DNA of 64,000 bases. It comes from Edaphobacter flagellatus (GTDB taxonomy: Bacteria > Acidobacteriota > Terriglobia > Terriglobales > Acidobacteriaceae). Below are positions 7,871 to 17,300 of this stretch, piece after piece. Each line of letters opens with the position of its first letter. The first letter of the stretch is position 1. Below the pieces are notes generated by a model. The model ran no database searches and had not been told where the DNA came from. It saw only the letters and a program-made list of their open reading frames with translations. The DNA lies in contig NZ_CP073697.1 of NCBI RefSeq assembly GCF_025264665.1, positions 620,001-684,000 of the forward strand. The letters run 5' to 3'. The position numbers and the translations under genes were made by a program.

Positions 7871-9367
7871 TTAGACAATTGCTGTTTGCTCCAAACCCAC
7901 GTTCGCGGAGTCACCCGCCTTCTTCGAGTATAAAGATGCAAGCAAGGCCCGATCCGTCGCAATCCTCTGCGACGCACCTTCCAAGGCATCCTTCACCTGC
8001 GCGCGAGCCGTTCCGCCGATCACGTCGTGGCAATCGAGCGTAGCCTCGAGCGTAATGGCATCGAAGAAGTCCGCGGCAAACTCCTCGCCGAAGCCGCGCA
8101 GCTCATCCAGCGTAAGCTCGTTCAGCTCACGCCCTGTCTCCAGCCCAAGCCGAACCGCCTGGCCGATCTTCTCATGCGCCTTGCGAAACGGAACGCCCTT
8201 GTGCGTGAGATACGTCGCAGCAGCCATCGCGTTCAGATAGCCTTTCTCCGCAGCAGCTTTCATCACATCCGCGCGGAACCGCAGCGCACCCGTAAACTCC
8301 GGCAGCAGACGCAGCATCCCGCTGATCGTATCCGCCGCATCGAACACAGGCTCTTGCCCTTCCTGCAGGTCCTTGTTGTAAGCCAGCGGAAGCCCTTTGA
8401 CGATCGTCGCCAGCGTAATCGCCGCTCCTTGCAGGCGTCCGGCCTTGCCGCGAATCAATTCCGTCAGGTCAGGATTCTTCTTCTGCGGCATCGCGCTCGA
8501 GCCCGTCGAAAACCGCTCCGGCAGATCGAGGAAGCCAAACTCTGCGGTCGAATGCAACGTTAGCTCCTCGGCAAACCGCGAGATGTGCAGGCCGAGCACA
8601 GCGAGATTCTGCATAAACTCCAGCGCAAAATCGCGATCGCTCGTCGCATCCATACTGTTCGGCGTCGGCCCATCAAAATTCAACGCAGAAGCAGCGATGT
8701 GACGGTCCAGCTTCAGCGTCGCGCCAGCAATTGCTCCCGAGCCAAGCGGACAGAAGTTCAACCGTACGCGACAATCCTTCAACCGCGAGAAATCGCGCTC
8801 GAGCATCGAGACATACGCCAACAGCCAGTGTGCGACAAGCACCGGCTCCGCACGCTGCAGATGTGTATACGAAGGCATCACAGCATCGCCTGCGGCCTTC
8901 GCCGTGGCAATCAGCGCCTCGCGCCACGCGAGCAGGCCAGCGAGCGTCTCGTCAATCGCATCGCGCACAAACAGACGCATGTCAGTCGCAATCTGTTCGT
9001 TGCGGCTGCGGCCTGTGTGGAGCTTCAGCGCAAGATCGCCAATCTGCTTCGTCAACGTCAGTTCGACGAAATGATGGATATCTTCGGCTTCGGGATGCAA
9101 CGCAGCAATCGCAGCAGCCGAAGCGGCATCCAGTTTTGCGCTCTTCGCCTCTTCGAGCGCCGCCGGAATCACGCCATCGAGACCATCGAGCATCTTCACC
9201 AGTTCGGCGTCAGTCAGAATGCCGGCAGCGGCGATGGCGCGAGCGTGCGCCTTCGACGCGGCCACTTCCTGTGGAAGCAGCCGCACATCGAAAGGAAACG
9301 AACGCTGCCACGACTCGAACCCAGGATCGAGCGGTTCACGGAACCGCCCCGACCACATCTTGCTCAC
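7871..9367 (-). CDS. argH: argininosuccinate lyase
   Basis: Cleaves argininosuccinate to arginine and fumarate, the last step of the pathway. At 498 residues it belongs to the fumarase/aspartase superfamily; the signature GSSAMPQKKNPD, with the mobile catalytic loop, is present at about 283-294. The N-terminus MSKMWSGRF and the TGRSRNEQIATDMRL segment are typical. The start is a GTG at 9367 with AGGAG six bases upstream. The C-terminal tail after RIATDRALLASLYSKKAG is slightly longer than in E. coli. The gene lies 41 bp after argF in the operon. No argG occurs in the window, so argininosuccinate synthase must be encoded elsewhere. Confidence 0.97.
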   Translation of the reverse strand: MSKMWSGRFREPLDPGFESWQRSFPFDVRLLPQEVAASKAHARAIAAAGILTDAELVKMLDGLDGVIPAALEEAKSAKLDAASAAAIAALHPEAEDIHHFVELTLTKQIGDLALKLHTGRSRNEQIATDMRLFVRDAIDETLAGLLAWREALIATAKAAGDAVMPSYTHLQRAEPVLVAHWLLAYVSMLERDFSRLKDCRVRLNFCPLGSGAIAGATLKLDRHIAASALNFDGPTPNSMDATSDRDFALEFMQNLAVLGLHISRFAEELTLHSTAEFGFLDLPERFSTGSSAMPQKKNPDLTELIRGKAGRLQGAAITLATIVKGLPLAYNKDLQEGQEPVFDAADTISGMLRLLPEFTGALRFRADVMKAAAEKGYLNAMAAATYLTHKGVPFRKAHEKIGQAVRLGLETGRELNELTLDELRGFGEEFAADFFDAITLEATLDCHDVIGGTARAQVKDALEGASQRIATDRALLASLYSKKAGDSANVGLEQTAIV

Positions 9368-9408
9368 TGCGAGCTCCTATCTCTGCATCGGTCCGATGCG
9401 GTTGACGA

Positions 9409-10515
9409 CTATGTCAGCGAAGGACGTTTGCGCGCCTGCGTGCCGCGCCCGCGTCCGCTGGTAATGCGCTTCGCTCCACCCAGCAGCATCAGCAACAGAG
9501 CCTTCTGCGCATGCATGCGGTTCTCCGCCTGGTCGAAGACGATCGACTGCGGACCATCGAGCACAGCATCGGTCACCTCAGCGTTGCGGTGAGCAGGCAA
9601 GCAATGCATAAAGACAGCATCCTGCTGCGCATGCTTCATCAGCTCTTCGTTGACCTGATACGGCTTGAAGATCGGCGCACGCTTGGTCGCCTCGTGCTCG
9701 AAGCCCATGCTGGTGCAGACATCCGTATAGACGGCGTCCGCTCCCGTAACCGCCTTGACCGGATCGTGCAGCAGCGTGATGCTACCACCAGTCAATTCTG
9801 CGATCTCGATGGCTTTATGGATGATGTCGAGCTTTGGCGCGAATCCTTTCGGCGTCGCCACCGTGCAGTGCGCACCAAGCTGTGCCGCCATCAACATCAA
9901 TGAGTGACACACATTGTTGCCGTCGCCTACATAGGTAAACCGAAGGCCCTCAGCCGATCCGAAGCGCTCTTCCAGCGTCAGGAAGTCCGCGAGCGCCTGA
10001 CAGGGATGCTCGAGGTCCGATAGCGCGTTGACGACTGGAATCCTGGAGCACGAAGCCATCTCCGTGATCGTCTCGTGCGAGTAAGTGCGCAGCACGATCA
10101 CGCTCATCCAGCGCTCGAGGTTCCGCGCCATATCCGAAAGCGACTCACGTTCACCGAGCGGTGACTGCGTCTGATCGACAAAGATCGCATTGCCGCCAAG
10201 CGTATTAATTGCAGATTCGAACGTAAGACGTGTGCGAAGCGATGCCTTCTCGAAGAACATCACCATCTGCTTGGCATCGAGTGCATGACGGAAGTCCTCG
10301 GGATGGTTCTTCACCGCATGCGCCAGCTCCATAATGGCTGCTGTCTCTTCCACCGTGAGGTCGGAGACCGAACAGAGGTCGCGTCCACATAGGCGCTTCG
10401 CCGCCTCGTTAAATGCCGTATCCGACTGAATGCCCAGTGTGACGGCAGGCTTACGTGCCGGCGTCTCTTCGTTTGCGTCCGGTTTTGTATTCATCACAAC
10501 TGTCTTGCTACCCAT
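9409..10515 (-). CDS. argF: ornithine carbamoyltransferase
   Basis: Transfers the carbamoyl group to ornithine to give citrulline. At 368 residues it is somewhat longer than the usual 310-330. The N-terminal 30 residues (Lys/Pro/Glu-rich) and the basic C-terminal tail after LLLGGAKRI account for the excess. The carbamoyl-phosphate site FFEKASLRTRLTFE, the HPCQ loop (DLEHPCQALADFLT) and the ornithine motif HCLPAHR are all intact. HCLPAHR argues for ornithine rather than N-acetylornithine as substrate. The chosen ATG at 10515 overlaps the argD stop by 8 bp, with GGAGAG upstream inside argD; an ATG at 10494 is also possible. It is cotranscribed with argD and argH. Confidence 0.95.
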   Translation of the reverse strand: MGSKTVVMNTKPDANEETPARKPAVTLGIQSDTAFNEAAKRLCGRDLCSVSDLTVEETAAIMELAHAVKNHPEDFRHALDAKQMVMFFEKASLRTRLTFESAINTLGGNAIFVDQTQSPLGERESLSDMARNLERWMSVIVLRTYSHETITEMASCSRIPVVNALSDLEHPCQALADFLTLEERFGSAEGLRFTYVGDGNNVCHSLMLMAAQLGAHCTVATPKGFAPKLDIIHKAIEIAELTGGSITLLHDPVKAVTGADAVYTDVCTSMGFEHEATKRAPIFKPYQVNEELMKHAQQDAVFMHCLPAHRNAEVTDAVLDGPQSIVFDQAENRMHAQKALLLMLLGGAKRITSGRGRGTQARKRPSLT

Positions 10516-11758
10516 GTATCTTCTCTCCCGCCGGCGAAGCGCCGGCAAGTTCCGTGTTGGCTTTTAGAAGCTCGTCGAGCGCAGTGACGGCAATCGTCAC
10601 ATGCTCGCGCTCCAGGATGTATGGAGGCAGAAAACGCAGCACCGTCTCGCTGGTCCGGTTGATGATGATATGGCGCTCCATCATCTGCGCAGCAACGCGC
10701 TTGGCAAGCTCGGCGGAGTTTAACTCAATGCCCAGCATCAGGCCGAGTCCGCGAACTTCAGTAATGCAGTCGTGACGCTGCTTTAGGCTCTCCAGCTCCG
10801 AACGGAAGAATCCGCCGACCTCTTCGATGTGAGCAAGCATATTCTCGCGCTGCATCGTATCGATCACAGCGATAGCCACGGCACAGGCCAGTGGACCACC
10901 GCCGAAGGTTGTACCGTGCATGCCTGGCGTAATGGCCGCAGCAGCCTTCTCAGAGCACAGCATCGCGCCCATCGGAATTCCTCCGGCGATCGGCTTTGCC
11001 AGTGTTGTTACATCGGGCAGAATGCCGTAGTGCTGGTAGGCGAACCATTTGCCTGTGCGTCCGAGACCACTCTGAATCTCGTCGGCGAGCAGCAACGCTC
11101 CGGTCGAGTCGCAAAGCTCACGCGCTGCCGCAAAAAACTCCTGCGAGACGGGATGAATACCGCCCTCGCCCTGCACAGGCTCGATGCAGATGCCGCAAAC
11201 ATCGGTTGAGAACTTCGCGCGCAGGTCGGCAACATCGTTAAAGCGGACGAACTCAACATCCGGCATCACGGGGGCAAACGGCAGGCGATATTTATCCTTG
11301 TGCGTCGTCGCTACCGAGCCCATCGTGCGGCCGTGGAAGCTGTGTTCGAGCGCAAGAAACTTCGTGCCGATCTTCCTGCCCTCTTCACGCGCCTTGGTCG
11401 CATTGGCGCGAGCAAGCTTCAGTGCTGCCTCCCACGCCTCGGTCCCACTGTTACAGAAGAAGACGCGATCAAGCCCACTGATCTCAGTCAATCGCAGAGC
11501 AAGGTTTGCAGTGCCTTCATGAAAGAAGAGGTTCGACGTATGCAGCAACCGCGCACTCTGGTGCGCGATTGCCTGCTCAATCGCGGGATGTCCATAGCCA
11601 AGCGCAGAGACGCCGATGCCACTAAGCAGATCGAGGAAGTGGTTGTCATTCTCATCGCGGAGATAGACTCCGTTGCCACTGACAAACAGGTAGGGATTCC
11701 GCTCGTAGGTATTCAGCAGCAGTTTATTCTCTGCAGCCTGAATCGATGCCAGGTTCAT
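10508..11758 (-). CDS. argD: acetylornithine aminotransferase
   Basis: A pyridoxal-phosphate class III aminotransferase of 416 residues. It converts N-acetylglutamate semialdehyde to N-acetylornithine, and often also serves lysine synthesis. Motifs: FCNSGTEAWEAALKLAR, the HSFHGRT loop, LLLADEIQSGLGRTG, and the PLP-binding lysine in TTLAKPIAGGIPMGA. The start is the ATG at 11758, which overlaps the argB TGA in an ATGA arrangement, a sign of translational coupling. The frame stays open to 11878, but that extension lies wholly inside argB. It is the fourth gene of the operon. Confidence 0.95.
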   Translation of the reverse strand: MNLASIQAAENKLLLNTYERNPYLFVSGNGVYLRDENDNHFLDLLSGIGVSALGYGHPAIEQAIAHQSARLLHTSNLFFHEGTANLALRLTEISGLDRVFFCNSGTEAWEAALKLARANATKAREEGRKIGTKFLALEHSFHGRTMGSVATTHKDKYRLPFAPVMPDVEFVRFNDVADLRAKFSTDVCGICIEPVQGEGGIHPVSQEFFAAARELCDSTGALLLADEIQSGLGRTGKWFAYQHYGILPDVTTLAKPIAGGIPMGAMLCSEKAAAAITPGMHGTTFGGGPLACAVAIAVIDTMQRENMLAHIEEVGGFFRSELESLKQRHDCITEVRGLGLMLGIELNSAELAKRVAAQMMERHIIINRTSETVLRFLPPYILEREHVTIAVTALDELLKANTELAGASPAGEKIHG

Positions 11759-12537
11759 GCGACCATGACCTCCGTTCCGTCGTTGACTCGTGTGGAGCAG
11801 ATGTCCGGCAGCAGTGCCGCGGACTCCGCAGGAAGAATGCGTACGCGCTTGACACCATGCGTCAGCGCCTCGCGACAAGCATTCAGCTTAGGCAACATGC
11901 CGCCGGAGATCACCTGCTGCTTCTCCAGCAGCGGAATCTGCGGAAGGGACAGCCATCGCATCACAGTGCCGTCAGCACCTTTGACTCCCGGCACGTCGGT
12001 CAGGAAGACCAGCGCGTCGGCCTTAGTCGCAATAGCGCAGGCTGCAGCCATCTCATCAGCATTGATATTGTAGTACTCCCCATCGAAGCCAAGTGCAATG
12101 GACGAGATGACCGGCACAGCGTGCATCGTCCAGATGGCCTCGATCCAGCGCGGATCGGTCGCGGCGATCTCGCCGACGAAGCCGAGATCGGGATTGGTCT
12201 TCTTTTTGCGTGCGCGGAATACGTGACCATCTCCGCCAGAGAGCCCCACAGCAGCTTGTCCATGCGTGGCCAGCGAGGCCACGAGCGACTTGTTGACACG
12301 TCCGGCCAGAACCATCAGCGCAGCATCGCGCGTCTCGGCATCGGTCACACGAAGACCGGAGATGAACTCACTCTTTTTACCAAGCTGCGCCAGCGTCTTC
12401 GTCAGCTGGACACCACCGCCATGTACCACGGCAACCTTGTTACCGTCGGCTACCAACTCGGCAATCGCTTTGCCGGTGGCGTGCAGCAGCTTTGGATTCT
12501 CCAGGCCAGCGCCGCCAAGTTTTACAACGAATCTCAC
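11755..12537 (-). CDS. argB: acetylglutamate kinase
   Basis: Phosphorylates N-acetylglutamate, the second step of arginine synthesis and usually the point of arginine feedback. The 260-residue protein has the amino-acid-kinase fold: VKLGGAGLE at the N-terminus, VVHGGGVQLT, GDGHVFRARKK, and VFLTDVPGVKG near the nucleotide site. The start is a GTG at 12537 that overlaps the argC TGA by four bases, with GGAGG eight bases upstream. The ATG at 12567 would add ten residues that lie inside argC. The N-terminal helix that makes arginine-sensitive hexameric kinases is missing here, so feedback by arginine may be weak or act elsewhere; that last point is inference. Confidence 0.94.
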   Translation of the reverse strand: MRFVVKLGGAGLENPKLLHATGKAIAELVADGNKVAVVHGGGVQLTKTLAQLGKKSEFISGLRVTDAETRDAALMVLAGRVNKSLVASLATHGQAAVGLSGGDGHVFRARKKKTNPDLGFVGEIAATDPRWIEAIWTMHAVPVISSIALGFDGEYYNINADEMAAACAIATKADALVFLTDVPGVKGADGTVMRWLSLPQIPLLEKQQVISGGMLPKLNACREALTHGVKRVRILPAESAALLPDICSTRVNDGTEVMVA

Positions 12538-13658
12538 AGCAGCCCCTCCTCTTCCTTCCAACCACACATCACATTCATGTTTTGTACCGCCTGACCTGCT
12601 GCCCCCTTCAAGAGATTATCGAGACACGAGACAATCACTAGGCGTTGGCCGTCTTCGGCGAGTGTAAAGCCGATGTCGCAGAAGTTTGTGCGCACGACAT
12701 GCTGAATCTGCGGCAGCTGCGGCGTCGTGTGCAAGCGCACCATCGGGCTGTCCTTATAGAAGGATTGGAACAGCTCGCTGAGTTCGGACGCTGCGGTCTT
12801 TTTCTTGAGCCTCAGGTAGATCGTCGACAGAATGCCGCGTGGGATCGGCAGCAGATGCGGCGTGAACTGAATCTGATCGGCGCTGAGATGCAGCTGCTCC
12901 AGCAGCTCGCCCGTATGCCGATGACCGAAGACTGCATAGGCAGAAAGATTGTCAGCTGCATACATGAAATGCGTCTTCGACGTGGGAGCTTTGCCAGCTC
13001 CACTAACGCCAGACTTCGAGTCGCAGATGATGCCGCGGTCGAGATCAATTACTCCAGCCTGCGTCAGCGGAGCAAGCGCGAGGATAACCGAAGTGGAGTA
13101 GCAGCCAGGATTGGCAACCAAACGCGCCGTGCGGATAGCATCGCGGTGCAGCTCCGGGCATCCGAAGACTGCCTCGGCCTGAAGCTTCGCCGCCTGCGCT
13201 GCGTCGGCATCATGCAATTTGTAGACTGCACGGTTCGCATCGTCGTGCAGCCGCCACGCTCCGCTGAGATCAATAACGCGGATGCCACGGGCGATCGCTT
13301 CCGGAGCCCACTCACGTGACTGCTCATGCGGCGTCGCCATGAAGAGAATTTCTGTGCCTGCATCGGCGATGCGGTCCCAGTGAAATGGCTGCACTGCGTG
13401 GGAAGAGCTGGCGGCAATCATCGACAGGTGAGGATGAATCTCCTCGATCGTCGTCGTGGACTCAGTCGCCGTCTCTCCAGCGCGGCCCAGAAACATAGGT
13501 GCAATGCCCTGCATACCAGGGTGACGCAGAAGCAGGCGGGCGAGCTCGCCCCCGGCATAGCCGCTCACTCCGGCAACGGCAACACGCGGCACACGCCGCA
13601 CTGCCGCCTTTGCTGAGGCGGCCTCCGTCGATGTCTCCAGAACACCTGAATTAGCCAA
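12534..13658 (-). CDS. argC: N-acetyl-gamma-glutamyl-phosphate reductase
   Basis: An NADPH-dependent reductase that makes N-acetylglutamate semialdehyde. It has 374 residues. The dinucleotide loop GVSGYAGGELARLL is near 29-42, after an Ala/Arg-rich N-terminal extension of about 25 residues. The catalytic Cys sits in VANPGCYSTS, and the active-site His in GHRHTGEL. The start is a TTG at 13658, with GAAGG five bases upstream, overlapping the argR stop by 8 bp. It is the first biosynthetic gene after the regulator and overlaps argB by four bases. Confidence 0.95.
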   Translation of the reverse strand: MANSGVLETSTEAASAKAAVRRVPRVAVAGVSGYAGGELARLLLRHPGMQGIAPMFLGRAGETATESTTTIEEIHPHLSMIAASSSHAVQPFHWDRIADAGTEILFMATPHEQSREWAPEAIARGIRVIDLSGAWRLHDDANRAVYKLHDADAAQAAKLQAEAVFGCPELHRDAIRTARLVANPGCYSTSVILALAPLTQAGVIDLDRGIICDSKSGVSGAGKAPTSKTHFMYAADNLSAYAVFGHRHTGELLEQLHLSADQIQFTPHLLPIPRGILSTIYLRLKKKTAASELSELFQSFYKDSPMVRLHTTPQLPQIQHVVRTNFCDIGFTLAEDGQRLVIVSCLDNLLKGAAGQAVQNMNVMCGWKEEEGLL

Positions 13659-14091
13659 GATAACCTTCGATCTTCGTCTTCAACTTCGTTGCCTGCTCCA
13701 TATCGGGGCAGATAATCAGTACGGCGTCGTCCCCGGCGATGGTTCCCACAACCTCCGGAAAATCCTCGTAATCAATGCCGGCGGCGATAGGTTGCGCACC
13801 ACTGGTCTTCGTAATCAGCACCAGCAGGTTCATCGCCTGGCGCACTTCCAAACCAAAACTCTGCAGTACTTCACGGATGCCGGGAAGTGAATCTTCCTCG
13901 TCTCCATTGCCGTTCGACAGCGAATATCCGCCCGGTCCTTTCGACAATTTCAGCTCGTGAATGTCACGGGAGAGGGTGGCTTGTGTAACATAGAACCCAC
14001 GCCCTGCTAATTTTTGCCGTAACTCGTCCTGATTCGAGATGGGCGCTTTACTAAGCAGCTCTCGAATTACGGTATGACGTTGCTGTTTCAT
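13651..14091 (-). CDS. argR: arginine repressor
   Basis: At 146 residues it has the usual ArgR length. The N-terminal winged-helix domain (VIRELLSKAPISNQDELRQKL, then VTQATLSRDIHELKL) carries the family recognition signature TLSRDI. The C-terminal domain has the arginine-binding, trimer-forming region with GTIAGDDAVLIICPD, where the GDD-type Asp pair contacts arginine. It would repress its own operon when arginine is high. An excellent paired ARG-box candidate lies 51-88 bp upstream of the start. Being the first gene of the operon, its level is tied to the biosynthetic genes. Confidence 0.96.
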   Translation of the reverse strand: MKQQRHTVIRELLSKAPISNQDELRQKLAGRGFYVTQATLSRDIHELKLSKGPGGYSLSNGNGDEEDSLPGIREVLQSFGLEVRQAMNLLVLITKTSGAQPIAAGIDYEDFPEVVGTIAGDDAVLIICPDMEQATKLKTKIEGYLG

Positions 14092-14141
14092 TTCTGTATC
14101 TTTTGCCGCTCTTTTTTGATGGCTGATAGGTCTACAGCACT

Positions 14142-14179
14142 ATTGCATAAATATACAGTGTAATGTATATTTATGCAAT
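14142..14179. promoter_or_regulatory. paired ARG-box operator with overlapping divergent promoters
   Basis: ATTGCATAAATATACA and its exact reverse complement form 16-bp arms around a 6-base spacer. AT-rich imperfect 18-bp palindromes in tandem are the known ArgR target. Each strand also reads TTGCAT, 17 bases, TATATT: plus strand 14143-14148 and 14166-14171; minus strand mirrored at 14173-14178 and 14150-14155. This fits sigma-70 promoters for argR and gltB lying inside the operator, so bound ArgR should block both. Confidence 0.8.
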
Positions 14180-14226
14180 GACTCCACGAGGAGTCCCCCT
14201 ACAACCTTGACGGAAAGGTATCTCCG

Positions 14227-14340
14227 ATGCAACTTCCCACGCGTCGGACGTATAGTGAATTATGGAACGGTCTCGCGCTCACGTCTCTGCTCCTACCTCT
14301 ATACCCTCCTGCGTTCGTGCGAACCCGGGCTCATCTTTGA
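14227..14340 (+). CDS. possible upstream ORF overlapping the gltB start
   Basis: A 37-codon frame starts at an ATG at 14227, preceded by GGAAAGG, and runs out of frame into gltB to a TGA at 14340. Its peptide (MQLPTRRTYSELWNGL at the start) has four arginines and many leucines near its end. gltB itself has no clear ribosome-binding site and is preceded by an in-frame TGA at 14256. Leader-peptide control or translational coupling is possible, but so is chance. Confidence 0.25.
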   Translation: MQLPTRRTYSELWNGLALTSLLLPLYPPAFVRTRAHL

Positions 14341-17300
14341 TTGATGAGCGGTTCGACCACGACTCCTGCGGCGTCGGTTTTGTCGCCTCGATTCACGCCA
14401 ATTCGACTCATACTATTCTCAAACAGGCTTTAACCGCACTTGGCCGCCTGGCTCATCGCGGCGCAACGGCTGCTGACGGCAAGAGCTCGGATGGTGTAGG
14501 TATTCTGGCGGGTATTCCTCGCGAGTTTTTTATTCGAGTTGCCGGACTTTCTGTCTCTCCGGATGCTCCCCTTGGCGTAGGCATGCTCTTTATTCCCAAG
14601 GACGAAACCCGCGCCGAAGCGCTGCTGGAGCGCGCGTTGCAGTCACATGATCTGACGGTTCTTGCATGGCGTGACGTTCCAGTAAAGACCGAATATCTCG
14701 GCGAGATGGCACTCTCGACCATGCCAAACATTCGTCAGGTTCTGGTTACAGATGCTGAGGGAGCGGAGGCTGGAACCACGGAGCGGCGCCTGTATCTCGC
14801 TCGGAAGCAGTTCGAGCGCTCGCATGAGCGCGGCGACGTCACCGGCTATATCTGTAGTCTGTCCACACAGACAGTCGTATACAAGGCCATGTGTACGGGC
14901 GTCGATCTTGCAGCCTTCTACCCTGACCTTGCAGCGGAAGACTATGTCACTCCTTTCGCAGTCTTCCACCAGCGTTACGCCACTAACACCCTTCCCACCT
15001 GGCACCGTGCTCAGCCTGGACGCACACTCGGACACAATGGAGAGATCAACACGGTGTGGGGCAACCGCGCCCGCATGGCAGCGCGCGACTCAACGCTCCC
15101 AGTCGAGTGCAAGCCTGTCCTGACGCAAGGTGGGACGGACTCCACCAGCCTGGATGAAGCCGTCGAGTTGATCTCCCACAACGGACGCACGCTGGCTGAA
15201 GCCATGCGCATGCTGCTGCCGCCTGCAGTTGTGGCAGGACACACCTCATCCTTCCTTCGCTATCACGCTGACTGCGCCGAACCGTGGGATGGGCCGGCCG
15301 CGATCGCCTTCTCAAATGGCCGCATGGTTGGCGCTGTGCTTGACCGCAACGGACTACGTCCCTGCCGCTTCTCTGTGACCAAGGATGGACTGGTCGTCGC
15401 TGGTTCAGAGGCTGGCCTTGTCGATCTCGACCCAAATGAAGTAACGCATAGCGGACGCCTCGGTCCGGGACAGATGTTGCTCATCGACCTGGAGAAACAT
15501 GTCCTTTATGAGGATGAGGAGCTGACGGAGCTGTTCGACGCGGGAGCGACCTACGCCAAGCTGCTTGAAGATGCTTTGCTGGAGCCGGTTGCTGCCGAGC
15601 CCTATGGCGATACCTCTGCTCTTGCGACCATACAGCGTGGCTTCGGCTACACGCGCGAAGACGTGAAGATGATCCTGCAGCCGATGGCGACAGACGGCAA
15701 GGATGCTGTCTGGTCGATGGGCGACGATACACCGCTCGCCTTTCTGGCACGCACGCCACGACCTGTATACGCCTACTTCCGCCAGCGTTTTGCGCAGGTG
15801 ACGAATCCTCCGATTGATTCTCTGCGCGAATCGATCGTTGTTTCACTGCATACGCGTCTCGGCCCCTGGCCTCACATGCTGGACAAGAATGCTCCCCTGC
15901 CCGGCATCTCGGTGCCTTCGCCGTTCCTTTCGCTTGGACAGGTAGCGGCATTGCGGGCCGGAAAGTATCCGCATCAGCCAGAGCTTCACCTTGCTGAGCT
16001 TGATTGCCTATTTCCATCTGAGAGCACGCTGCTCGCAGGGCTGGATGCGATTTCGATGCAGGCCATTGAGCTGGTGCGCAACGGTGCGCGCATCCTGTTG
16101 CTGACGGACCGCCGCGCAAGCGCCAAACAACTTCCTGTTCCGATGGCAATGGCAACAGGTGCTATCCATGAAGCGCTGGTCTCTGCGGGCCTGCGTACGC
16201 TTGTGGGTCTTGCTGTCGAGGCTGGCGATTGTCGCGACATCCACCATGCCGCGGTCCTTATCGGCTACGGCGCGGGTACTGTTTGTCCATGGCTCGCTCT
16301 TGAGACGGGACGTGCAGTTGCCCCTGCAGGCACCGATCCGGACGTGGCCGAAAAGAAGATGTTGAAGGCGCTCGACGCCGGATTAGCCAAGGTGATGTCG
16401 AAGATGGGCATCTCTGTTGTCGACAGCTATCGCGATGCGCGACTGTTCGACATTCTCGGTTTGCATTCAAGTGTCGTTACTCGTTGCTTCCCGGAAACTC
16501 CTGCACCGCTCTCCGGCATCGGCTTTGCCGAGGTGGAACGCCAGCTTCGCCAGACATGGCAACCTGCGAGCGAGCAAACTCCTGCTTCGGCCGATCTGCC
16601 CGACTACGGTTGGGTACGCTTCCGCAAAGCGGATGTTGCCGAGCCACATGCGTGGCAGCCGCCAACCGTCAAAGCTCTGCAGTCTGTTGTTGGCAGCGCA
16701 CGCAATGTGCCGCAGCCAACCGATCCCGCGGGTGCGTTCGCTATCTACACACGCGACATCATCTCTCGCGATCCTGCTGTGCTGCGCGACCTGCTGGAGA
16801 TTCGTCCGGCAGGTGCAGAGTTGAGCCTCGATGAAGTCGAGAAGCCTGCAAGTCTGACAAAGCGTTTTGTCGCCAGTGCAATGTCGCTTGGCTCGCTCAG
16901 CCCAGAAGCCCATCAAACGATAACCGCGGCGATGAACATGCTCGGCGCACGCTCGAATACTGGCGAAGGCGGCGAAGATTCCGCCGTATACAAGATCGCC
17001 ACAGCAGGTGGTAGCCTTACGCCTTCGTCCGGCGGCACAAGCACAGCTGTTCATGCACAGGGTGGTGTAGCGGTTGCCGAGCCTCTGGTCGCAGCACCGG
17101 CGGTCCACGTCTCACTGAACAATAAGATCAAGCAAATCGCCTCCGGTCGCTTCGGCGTTACAGCGGAGTACCTCGCTCATGCCGAAGAGATCGAGATCAA
17201 AGTGGCTCAGGGAGCCAAGCCCGGCGAGGGCGGACAGCTTCCTGGCCATAAGGTCAGCGGCCTGATCGCGCGGCTTCGTCATGCGCAGCCTGGGGTTGCG

